Shown here: positions 41,940-49,462 of the stretch, in pieces
Numbering within the stretch: the first letter of the stretch is position 1
Layout: the number at the start of each line of letters is the position of its first letter
Assembly (NCBI RefSeq): GCF_000427365.1
Contig: NZ_KE386488.1
Coordinates: forward strand, 1,399,882-1,463,881
Direction: 5' to 3'
Length of the DNA: 64,000 nt
Source: Rikenella microfusus DSM 15922
GTDB lineage: Bacteria; Bacteroidota; Bacteroidia; Bacteroidales; Rikenellaceae
Position numbers and translations under genes: made by a program
Notes under the pieces: model-generated
Seen by the model: the letters and a program-made list of their open reading frames with translations, nothing else
Told to the model about the DNA's origin: nothing
Databases searched by the model: none

Positions 41940-41947
41940 CAAAGATA
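41940..41947 (-). promoter_or_regulatory. -7 box of the barrel protein gene
   Basis: TATCTTTG on the minus strand matches the consensus. It would give a leader of about 380 bases containing the hairpin at 41599-41732. Bases 41733-41939 show GC-rich short repeats but no gene. Confidence 0.5.
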
Positions 41948-42023
41948 GGGATTTCGGTAAAACGACGGATAAACCCTTTTCCGCGTGTTTTGCGCGGGTA
42001 GGTCGTTGTGCCTGAAACTCCGG

Positions 42024-43109
42024 CTACCGTCCCTGTCCCACGTATCCCTCGTTGTCTATATACCAGGATGTGCCGTCGAAGCCCGGCGCGACGATGCGGT
42101 AGGCATCGCCGGCGGCATGGACTGCCGGGTCGAATGCCAGCCCTTTCACCCGGATTTCCGACGCTTTCAGCTCTTCCGGCGTGGCGGCCCAGCGTCCGTT
42201 GGCCCCGCGGAACTCCCGCTGGCGGAAATAGAGCTGCCGGAGCGCCCATTTCACCTCTTCGTTCGGGTTCCATACGAACGGCGCGGTGCCTTTGCCCGCC
42301 GTGATGTCCGAGAATTGCAGGAAACCCCAGTATTCCGGTTCGTGGATGCTGATCTTACCGCTCGGCGCCCATACCCAGTTGTCTTCGGGCGTTTGGGGTT
42401 TCTTCGCGTATCGGCCGTCTTTGACGTCCAACTGCCACTGCACGCGCGAGAAGTTCAGCCGCCACTGTTCGCCGTCCTCGATTTCGCGTTTGCCGTATTG
42501 CACCTCCAGCAGGGTCGAGAGCGGAATGGCCATCTCGAACGTCCATTTGTCGTCCGTGTCCGACGGGTCGTTCAGCGTGCCGTAGAGTTTCACGGCCGAA
42601 CGCATGCCGTTCATGTTCCAGGCGTTGAGCGGAGCGCCGCCGTCGCGGTAGGGGCGGGTCAGCATCAGGTCCCATTCGGTGCCGAGGGCATTGACCTCGA
42701 ACTCCATATAGTGGTGGGTGCTTCCGGTCACGTCGAGGAAGACTTCGAAGTCGTTGTCCTGGAAAATCACCGATTCGCGTTCGGTGAGGGTGGCCCATAG
42801 GTGGGGTTCGATCATTTCGGCGGCGATGTAGAGGTTCCGGTCGTCCCACATCAGTTTGGCGCGGCAGCGGTGGCGGGGCGTGACGGGGCGGTTTTTGCCC
42901 TGAATGTCCACGAAGTCCGAAGTCCACGGTACGTCGGCCCATTCCGGGGTGTCGATGTTCCCGTCGATGACGACGGCCTGCGGGGCGCGGTAGCAGACGT
43001 AATGGGGCGGTTGGAATTCATACGGAACGCTGAATTCGACGTTTTTCTGTGCGAAGAGCGCTGCGGGTCCCATAAGCAGGGCGGCGCTGAGAATGAGTGC
43101 TTTTTTCAC
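42024..43109 (-). CDS. Carbohydrate-binding family 9-like secreted protein
   Basis: The 361-residue product has a signal peptide (KKALILSAALLMGPAALFAQ) and starts with GTG at 43109; no in-frame ATG precedes the signal. Residues about 30-270 match the CBM9-like fold of Bacteroidota proteins: VVIDGNIDTPEWADVPWTSDFVDI, AKLMWDDRNLYIAAEMIEPH, FQDNDFEVFLDVTG, YMEFEVNALGTEWDLML. No glycosidase domain is attached, so it may bind sugars rather than cleave them. It is the last gene of a minus-strand series after the thioredoxin-fold gene. R3 repeat copy d lies just upstream. Confidence 0.88.
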   Translation of the reverse strand: MKKALILSAALLMGPAALFAQKNVEFSVPYEFQPPHYVCYRAPQAVVIDGNIDTPEWADVPWTSDFVDIQGKNRPVTPRHRCRAKLMWDDRNLYIAAEMIEPHLWATLTERESVIFQDNDFEVFLDVTGSTHHYMEFEVNALGTEWDLMLTRPYRDGGAPLNAWNMNGMRSAVKLYGTLNDPSDTDDKWTFEMAIPLSTLLEVQYGKREIEDGEQWRLNFSRVQWQLDVKDGRYAKKPQTPEDNWVWAPSGKISIHEPEYWGFLQFSDITAGKGTAPFVWNPNEEVKWALRQLYFRQREFRGANGRWAATPEELKASEIRVKGLAFDPAVHAAGDAYRIVAPGFDGTSWYIDNEGYVGQGR

Positions 43110-43154
43110 GAGGGGTCGGTTTGGTTTGTATCTCTTTTCAAGGGGGTGCCTGTT

Positions 43155-43207
43155 TGGGGTTTCGGCTCGCGCCGTCCCCCGGCGGCTTTGCCGTCCGGCG
43201 CAGAGCC
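43155..43207 (-). repeat. Short GC-rich intergenic repeat R3, copy d
   Basis: On the minus strand it reads CCGGACGGCAAAGCCGCCGG, then GGACGGCGCGAGCCGAAACC, matching copies at 2494-2590 and 37374-37442. It lies between the thioredoxin-fold gene and the CBM9-like gene. Confidence 0.5.
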
Positions 43208-43234
43208 GGCCGCTGTCGCGGCGATGGGTCTCTT

Positions 43235-43699
43235 TTACCGGACTTTTTGCAGCACGGCGTCGGTGATATTCCCCAGGTTGCCCTGCCAGTACAGTTCTCC
43301 TTTGGAATCGACCAGGATCGTATAGGGCAGGAAACGCACGTTGAATGTCCGATAGACTTTTCCGTCCGGGTCGGCGCCGATGTAATACCGGTCGCCGTAC
43401 GCCTGCCGGAGTTCGTCCGCTGCGGAGCCGGGCCGCGCCACCAGCACTACTACCTGCACGTTGCCGTATTTGCCGCGGATGTCGGCCAGTTTCGGGAAGA
43501 AACGAACCGAGGAGGCGTTGTCCGGGTCGTGGAACTCGATCAGCATCGGTGCCGTCTGGCCCGTGCCGGGGCCGCCCGGCATCGTGGTCAGCCACCGCAC
43601 GTCCCGGAAATCGGGGATGCGCGAACCGATCACTATTTTCTGGGCGAGGGCCGTCCCCGCTATCAGCAGGGCGAGGCTCGATAATAGGAGTTTTTTCAT
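43235..43699 (-). CDS. Thioredoxin-fold (TlpA-like) protein lacking the CxxC pair
   Basis: The 154-residue exported protein has a signal peptide to about residue 20. The order of strands fits TlpA/redoxin proteins, with the conserved cis-proline in FLPYTILVD at P125 followed by SKGELYWQGNLG. Where the catalytic WCxxC should be, it has EFHDPDNASS (about 55-64), with no cysteine; the whole mature chain has none. It therefore cannot do thiol chemistry itself and may be a binding or scaffold form. It is between the ABC exporter gene (65-base gap) and the CBM9-like gene (125-base gap). Confidence 0.85.
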   Translation of the reverse strand: MKKLLLSSLALLIAGTALAQKIVIGSRIPDFRDVRWLTTMPGGPGTGQTAPMLIEFHDPDNASSVRFFPKLADIRGKYGNVQVVVLVARPGSAADELRQAYGDRYYIGADPDGKVYRTFNVRFLPYTILVDSKGELYWQGNLGNITDAVLQKVR

Positions 43700-43764
43700 C
43701 TTTCTCGGTATTGGGACGCTCCGCTTTCCCGCGCGGGGCGTGCGATGAAACCTGGGAAAAACGG

Positions 43765-45594
43765 CTATTCCGCCAGTTGCTGCATCTCGATCAGTTTGCG
43801 GTAAATTCCTCCGAGGGCCATCAGTTCAGCGTGCGTGCCCTGTTCGGCGATCCGGCCCGCTTCGATCACGATGATCTTGTCCGCATGCTGGATCGTGCTC
43901 AGCCGGTGGGCGATCACCAGCGAAGTACGCCCTTTGAGCAGCGACGAAAGGGATTCCTGTACCAGTCGTTCGCTTTCGGTGTCCAGCGCCGAGGTAGCTT
44001 CGTCCAGGATCAGGATATCCGGGTTGCGCAGCACGGCCCGCGCGATGGAGAGCCGTTGCCGCTGCCCGCCGGAGAGCTTCATACCCCGGTCGCCGATATT
44101 GGTCTGGAAGCCGTGTTCGGTCTCCATGATGAAATCGTAGGCGTTGGCCACTTTCGCCGCTTCCGCGACCTCTTCGGGCGTGGCGGTGTCGTTGCCCATG
44201 CGGATGTTCTCTTCGATGGTGTCGTTGAACAGTACCGTCTCCTGCGCTACGATGCCCATATGGGCGCGGACGCTTTCGACCCGGTAGTCCCGCAGGTCGG
44301 TGCCGTCCACGAGGATCGCACCGCTGTCGGGGTCGTAAAAACGGGGAATCAGGTCGGAGATGGTCGATTTGCCGCCTCCGGACGGTCCGACGAGCGCGAC
44401 GGTCTGCCCTTTGGGGATGGTGAACGAGATGCCGCTGAGCACTTGTTTGTCTTCATAGGAGAACGATACGTTCCGGAACTCGATCCCTTCGGCGAACTCG
44501 TCCAGGGATTTCGCGTCCGGACGGTCGGTGATGGCCGGCGCCGTGTCCATCATGCCGAGGATGCGTTCCCCGGCGGCGATGCCCTGGTTGATGTTGCCGA
44601 AAGCGTCCGCGATGGCCCGTGCCGGGCGGGTTACCTGCGAGAACGCCCCGAGGTAGGCGATGAAGGCCGCTGCCGTCAGTTCGCCGTTCAGGATCATGTT
44701 CCCTCCGTAAACGAGGATGAACGAAAGCGAGGCGATACCCAGAAATTCGCTCATCGGGGAGGCGAGCTGCTGCCGCCGGGCGATGGCGCGCATGATGTCG
44801 GAGTAGCGGCCGTCCAGTCGGCGGAATTTCCGTTCGATGTAGTCGGTGGCGTTGTATCCCTTGACGGTCTTGATCGCGCCGAGGGATTCGTCCAGCAGGC
44901 TGACCATTTCGCCGAACGCCTCCTGCCCTTCGGTGGCCGAACGGCGCAGCTTTTTGACGATGTACCCGATGCAGAGCGCGATGACGGGCAGCACGGCCAG
45001 CGTGAACAGGGTCAGGTGGAACGAGATGCCGATCAGCAGCACGAAATAACCGATCAGCAGGAACGGTTCCTTGAAAAAGATCTGGAAAGTGCTGGTGATG
45101 CAGAACTGGACGACCTGTACGTCGGAGGTGATCTTGGAGATGATGTCGCCTTTGCGTTCGTTGCTGAAATAGCCCACCTGGAGCCGTGCCACGCGGTCGA
45201 ACATCGTGTCGCGGATCTGCTGGAGGGTGTGGATACGCAGGTTTTCGAGGGTGCGCTGGGCGAAATAGCGGAACAGGTTGCTCAGGAATACGATCACGAC
45301 GGTCAGTATCGCCAGCATGAAGAGCATGTCCTTGATGGTGTAGCCGGCGCCGGCCACCCGGTAAAGCCCGTAGTTCATCACGGCTTTGGCGTATTCGGTG
45401 CTGATCTCGAACGGGGGCATGGCGGTGACGGCTTCCATCATCGAGTTGGCGTCGAACATGGTCTGGATGATGGGGATCAGCATGGCGAAGGTCATCGTGT
45501 TGAAGACCGTGTGCAGGATGATGCAGATGAAGTATGGAACGGCGTAACGGCCGTAGGGCCGTCCGAACCGGAGGATGCGGAAGTAGGTGTTCAT
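43765..45594 (-). CDS. MsbA-type ABC exporter (fused membrane and ATPase domains)
   Basis: The 609-residue half-transporter forms a homodimer in the inner membrane. Six helices lie in residues about 15-340, followed by an ATPase domain: Walker A GPSGGGKST near 400, the signature LSGGQRQRLSIARA near 503, Walker B ILILDEATSALD, and the switch histidine in VIAHRLST. The type is close to MsbA/lipid-flippase exporters, but lipid A transport here is inference. It starts 90 bases after priA. Confidence 0.93.
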   Translation of the reverse strand: MNTYFRILRFGRPYGRYAVPYFICIILHTVFNTMTFAMLIPIIQTMFDANSMMEAVTAMPPFEISTEYAKAVMNYGLYRVAGAGYTIKDMLFMLAILTVVIVFLSNLFRYFAQRTLENLRIHTLQQIRDTMFDRVARLQVGYFSNERKGDIISKITSDVQVVQFCITSTFQIFFKEPFLLIGYFVLLIGISFHLTLFTLAVLPVIALCIGYIVKKLRRSATEGQEAFGEMVSLLDESLGAIKTVKGYNATDYIERKFRRLDGRYSDIMRAIARRQQLASPMSEFLGIASLSFILVYGGNMILNGELTAAAFIAYLGAFSQVTRPARAIADAFGNINQGIAAGERILGMMDTAPAITDRPDAKSLDEFAEGIEFRNVSFSYEDKQVLSGISFTIPKGQTVALVGPSGGGKSTISDLIPRFYDPDSGAILVDGTDLRDYRVESVRAHMGIVAQETVLFNDTIEENIRMGNDTATPEEVAEAAKVANAYDFIMETEHGFQTNIGDRGMKLSGGQRQRLSIARAVLRNPDILILDEATSALDTESERLVQESLSSLLKGRTSLVIAHRLSTIQHADKIIVIEAGRIAEQGTHAELMALGGIYRKLIEMQQLAE

Positions 45595-45684
45595 GCGGGT
45601 AAAGGTAATGCTTTTTCCCGTATCCGCGTGTCTGCGGGGCGGGAGCGGACACGCGTGCGTCCGTCCGGCGGGGTGGGAGGGCCG

Positions 45685-47931
45685 CTATTGGGGGTCGGCT
45701 TCGGCGATGATATGGACGGCGGGGAACCGTTTGCGTATCCGGGCGAGTATCTCCAGCAGGATCGTTTTGGCGCGGGCCACGGGCCGCTGCCGCTCGATGC
45801 GCAGCAGGAGGTGGAGGATAAAAAGGTTCTGCACGCGGTCTACCTGCGGTTCGAACGGGGGAGAAACCCGCCGTCCGAACCGCTCGCGGAGCAGGGCTTC
45901 GCATGCCTGCGCCGCGGCGGTGGTCTGCGTTTTGTCGGGGTGCCGGAAGGTGAGGCGGAGCATCCGCACGTAAGGCGGGTAGAGCAGTCCCTGCCGTTCT
46001 TCCAGTTCGCGGGCGTAGAACCCGGCCGTGTCGTGGTTCGCGACGGCGACCAGCGCAGGATGGAGCCGCTGCGAACTCTGCACGACCAGTTCGCCGCTGC
46101 CGTCGGCGGGCAGCAGAGTTTTCAGTTGCATCAATAACTGGAAGGCCCGTTCGGCGGCCCGGAAGTCGGGATGGGCCAGCATGTTGTCGGCGTTGATGAC
46201 GCCTACCAGTCCGATCCGGTCGCCGGCCTGAGCCGTTCGGGCCACCATCCGTGTACCAACCAGGATGCCCGTTTCCCCTTCGACCAGGTCGGTCAGGATG
46301 CGTCCCACGGCCCCTGCGTTTCTGGCGGTATCGGTATCCATGCGGGCGATTTTCGTATCGGGGAAGAGTTCGGCGGCGCACTCTTCGATCCGTTCCGTCC
46401 CGATGCCGCGCGGCACCAGCGCGTGCATGCCGCACGAGGTACAGGTGGACGAGTAGGGCCGCGACCACCCGCAGTAGTGGCACACCAGTGCCGAGGTCTC
46501 TTTGTGGTAGGTGAGCGTGACGTTGCAGTGCGGGCAGGTCGGCGTGGCTCCGCAGTTGGCGCATTCGACGTAGGGCGCGAATCCGCGGCGGTTCTGGAAC
46601 AGGACGACCTGGCGGCCCTGGTCCAGCGTCCGGCCGATCCGTTTGCGGAGGTAGGTGGACAGGAGTCCTTTGCCGCGTTCCAGTATGGTGACTTCGGGGA
46701 GGATGTCTCCGGTCGCTGCGGGGATGGATACGGCTCCGTATTTTCCGTTTCCGGCGGCGTTGAGCCAGCTTTCGGCCGAGGGGGTCGGGCTGGCGAGCAG
46801 GGTCTTCGCTCCGTGCAGGCTGGCGAGCACGAGGGCGGTGTCGCGGGCGTGGTAGCGGGGAGCGGGATCGTTTTGCCGGTAGTTGGGGTCGTGTTCGTTA
46901 TCGACGATGACCAGCCCCAGCTGCCGGAAAGGCAGGAAAAGGGCGGAACGGGTACCGACGACGAGGCCGACGCTGCCGGGCTGTTCGATCATCCGTTGGT
47001 AGGCCGCGCTGCGGGCGCGGTCGGTGAGCCGGGAGTGGTAGAACAGGCACCGGGGGCCGAATGCGGCCTGGAGGGCGTTGGTGATCCGGGCGGTCAGCAC
47101 GGTGTCGGGCAGCAGCAGGAGCGTCTGCCGTCCGCGGGCGATCTCTTGTGCGGCGAGCGATATGTAAACGGAGAGGGCGGTGTTCCGGGTGTCGGCGATT
47201 TCGCCGCTGAGCAGTACGGTGGCATGTCCGGCGAAGGCGGCGGTGATCTGCGCGGCGTATGGCGGGGTGTCTGCGGGAAGTTCGGGCACAGGCGGGGAGG
47301 AGGGGTGTCCGTCGTGCGCGGAGGGGATGATTTCCTGCTGTTCGAGGATGCCGCGTTCGACGAGCCGCAGGATGGCTGTCGCGGGTATGTCTTCGGTGAT
47401 GTCCGAACGCGGCACCCACAATGCGGCGGGGTCGTCGGGAGCGAGCTGCGGCTCTCCGTCCGGGGCGCAGGGCAGGAACGATAGGTAGGCCAGCAGGGCT
47501 TTGCATTGGGTCTTCGCCCGCCGGATATTTTCGAGGAGTTCGGCGATTTTCGCTGAGGAACGGTAATCGGGGGCGAGCCGCACGTGCAGCTGGGCGGAGG
47601 GTCGGTAGCTGCCGTTCCGTATGCCGGCGGGCAGGGCGGCTTTCATCGTTTCTCCGGGGGTGCACAGGTAGTAGGCGGCGATCCATTCCCACAGACGCAG
47701 TTGTTCGGGCCGTACGAAGGGTTGTGTGTCGAGGATTTCGAATATCGTTTTCGGGCCGTTTTTCGATGTCGGAGGGGTGCGGTGCAGTTCCAGTACGATG
47801 CCTTCGCATATTTTGCTTTTGCCGAGCGGTACGCGCACGCGCATGCCCGGGCTGATCGCTGCCCCGTCGGGTACGGCGTAGGTGAAGGGGCGCGGAACGG
47901 CTACCGGTAACAAAATATCGGCGAAAGTCAT
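45685..47931 (-). CDS. priA: PriA primosomal protein, apparently ATPase-dead
   Basis: The 748-residue protein aligns end to end with PriA. The N-terminal DNA-binding domain (ILLPVAVPRPFTYAVP), linker, RecA-like lobes and C-terminal domain are in order, and all eight zinc cysteines survive (CANC, CPHC, CHYC, CTSC at 457-500). PriA restarts stalled forks by loading the replicative helicase. The helicase motifs are lost: Walker A GVTSSGKTE is replaced by GEIADTRNT (243-251), DEEH by DNEH (344-347), GTATPS by ASPTPS (380-385), TKGLDFD by ARTAQAGD near 564, and AGRAGR by KTLLPADG (604-611). The reading frame is intact, with no frameshift, so this is divergence under constraint rather than a pseudogene. 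Confidence 0.93.
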   Translation of the reverse strand: MTFADILLPVAVPRPFTYAVPDGAAISPGMRVRVPLGKSKICEGIVLELHRTPPTSKNGPKTIFEILDTQPFVRPEQLRLWEWIAAYYLCTPGETMKAALPAGIRNGSYRPSAQLHVRLAPDYRSSAKIAELLENIRRAKTQCKALLAYLSFLPCAPDGEPQLAPDDPAALWVPRSDITEDIPATAILRLVERGILEQQEIIPSAHDGHPSSPPVPELPADTPPYAAQITAAFAGHATVLLSGEIADTRNTALSVYISLAAQEIARGRQTLLLLPDTVLTARITNALQAAFGPRCLFYHSRLTDRARSAAYQRMIEQPGSVGLVVGTRSALFLPFRQLGLVIVDNEHDPNYRQNDPAPRYHARDTALVLASLHGAKTLLASPTPSAESWLNAAGNGKYGAVSIPAATGDILPEVTILERGKGLLSTYLRKRIGRTLDQGRQVVLFQNRRGFAPYVECANCGATPTCPHCNVTLTYHKETSALVCHYCGWSRPYSSTCTSCGMHALVPRGIGTERIEECAAELFPDTKIARMDTDTARNAGAVGRILTDLVEGETGILVGTRMVARTAQAGDRIGLVGVINADNMLAHPDFRAAERAFQLLMQLKTLLPADGSGELVVQSSQRLHPALVAVANHDTAGFYARELEERQGLLYPPYVRMLRLTFRHPDKTQTTAAAQACEALLRERFGRRVSPPFEPQVDRVQNLFILHLLLRIERQRPVARAKTILLEILARIRKRFPAVHIIAEADPQ

Positions 47932-47943
47932 GGTCTTTTTTAT

Positions 47944-48137
47944 CGGTTCGTTTATTCACACATCGATGTTCGAGTGTATCGTTCTCTTTAATGTCGCTAC
48001 GCTTGTTTTGCCTGGCGGCGTCCTCCCGCTGCCTCGCCAGAGATCGCTTGCGGGATATGAACTCGCCATGCCGTTCGGTTCGTCAGAAAAAGAACGGGTT
48101 CCTCTAACCCAAGTACGGAATAAACGGACGGTTTTAT
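47944..48137. repeat. Inverted-repeat hairpin element D, between aroA and priA
   Basis: CGGTTCGTTTATTCACACAT at the left mirrors CGGAATAAACGGACGG at the right. The inner arms TCGTTCTCTTTAA and CAGAAAAAGAACGGG are degraded. The type II interior (CGCTACGCTTGTTTTGCCTG, CTGCCTCGCCAGAGATCGCT) is the reverse complement of the interior of element A. The right end contains the aroA stop codon; the left end lies 13 bases before the priA ATG. Confidence 0.75.
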
Positions 48138-49453
48138 TTTAGACATATGTTTTTGAGGTCGTTCCAGAATTCCGGATACGACTTATTCACTGCTTCCGCC
48201 CCGTCAATGACCACCGCCCTGTCCGCGCGGAGCGCCGCCACCGCCGTTGCCATCGCGATCCGATGGTCGTTATGGCTGTCCAGCGAAGTATCGCGGACCC
48301 TCAGTTTCCCGTCCGGGGCCGTCAATCCCCGTACCGCCATCACATCCGCCTGCGAGAGATCGACCTCCACCCCCAATTTCGCGAATTCCGCCGCAATCGT
48401 CGCCGCCCGGTCGCTCTCCTTATGCGTCAGACGCGTCGTCCCTCTGAGCACCGTCGTTCCCCCGCAAAACGCCGCCAGCGCCGCCAGCGCAGGAAACAAA
48501 TCCGGACAGTCCGTCGCATCGAATTCAAAAGCCCTCAATACCTCCGTACGGCGCACCGTCAGCACACGGCCGCAAAAGTCCATCGGCACCCCCGCCCGCG
48601 TCAGCGCTTCGACGATCGCCCGGTCCGCCTGCAACGACCCCGGATTCAGATTATCCACCGTCACTCCCTCCCCGCCCGGCAACGAAGCCACGGCCCCCGC
48701 CACCAACAGACACGACGCACCGCTCCAGTCCCCCTCGATATTATAAACCGCCGCCCGGTAACGCTGCCGCCCCGGTATCACGAACTCCGTATAATCCGCC
48801 GCATGCGCCGCAGAAATCCCGAACGCATGCAACACCTCCAGGGTCATCGCCAGATACGGCACGCTTTTCGGACGGCGCACCGCCAGGTGCGTATCCTCCG
48901 CCGACAGCGGCGAAGCCATCAGCAGACCCGTAATGAACTGCGAACTGAGCGACCCGTCCACTTCGACCGTTCCTCCCCGCAGCGGACCGCTCACCGTCAG
49001 CGGCAGGAACCCGTCGCCGGAAAAAGAGACGGAGGCCCCCAACCTGCGGAGCGGTTCCGCCATGGCGGACGCCACGGGACGTTTCAGAATCGAACCGTGT
49101 CCCGTAACCGTTACCGGTTCCGGACTCTGCGCGGCGAGCGGCGTGAACAGACGGGCAGACAACCCCGATTCGCCGATGTTCAACTCCTGCGGCCGCCGCC
49201 TCAGGAACCCGCCTTCGACATAATAAGTCCCCCGATTTTCCCCGTACCGGATCTCCGCCCCCAGTCGCCGGACCGCATCCAGCGCTGCCGAAGTGTCGTT
49301 GCAAAGCCCCATGTTCCGCAACTCGCTCCACCCTGCCGGATTGTCCGATACGGGCACGAGCAGGGCAGCCGCCAAGGCCCGCTGGGCGTAGCTCTTCGAG
49401 GCCGGAGCCACGATCCGACCCTGCACGGCCGAAGGATATACAGTCTCTTTCAT
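48134..49453 (-). CDS. aroA: 3-phosphoshikimate 1-carboxyvinyltransferase (EPSP synthase)
   Basis: The 439-residue enzyme makes EPSP from shikimate 3-phosphate and PEP, the step before AroC. The N-terminal SKSYAQRALAAALL holds the conserved lysine and arginine. SSQFITGLLMASPLS and the late HKESDRAATIAAEFAKLGVEV and DSHNDHRIAMA are standard family motifs. It begins nine bases after the COG2509 oxidoreductase gene and is followed by element D, then priA. AroC is 28 kb away. Confidence 0.96.
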   Translation of the reverse strand: MKETVYPSAVQGRIVAPASKSYAQRALAAALLVPVSDNPAGWSELRNMGLCNDTSAALDAVRRLGAEIRYGENRGTYYVEGGFLRRRPQELNIGESGLSARLFTPLAAQSPEPVTVTGHGSILKRPVASAMAEPLRRLGASVSFSGDGFLPLTVSGPLRGGTVEVDGSLSSQFITGLLMASPLSAEDTHLAVRRPKSVPYLAMTLEVLHAFGISAAHAADYTEFVIPGRQRYRAAVYNIEGDWSGASCLLVAGAVASLPGGEGVTVDNLNPGSLQADRAIVEALTRAGVPMDFCGRVLTVRRTEVLRAFEFDATDCPDLFPALAALAAFCGGTTVLRGTTRLTHKESDRAATIAAEFAKLGVEVDLSQADVMAVRGLTAPDGKLRVRDTSLDSHNDHRIAMATAVAALRADRAVVIDGAEAVNKSYPEFWNDLKNICLK

Positions 49454-49462
49454 TTCGATACG

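Noticed and set aside
45685-47931. priA as a pseudogene
   Set aside because: All 748 codons are open, the zinc cysteines and both terminal domains are preserved, and the changed motifs are substitutions rather than frameshifts or stops.
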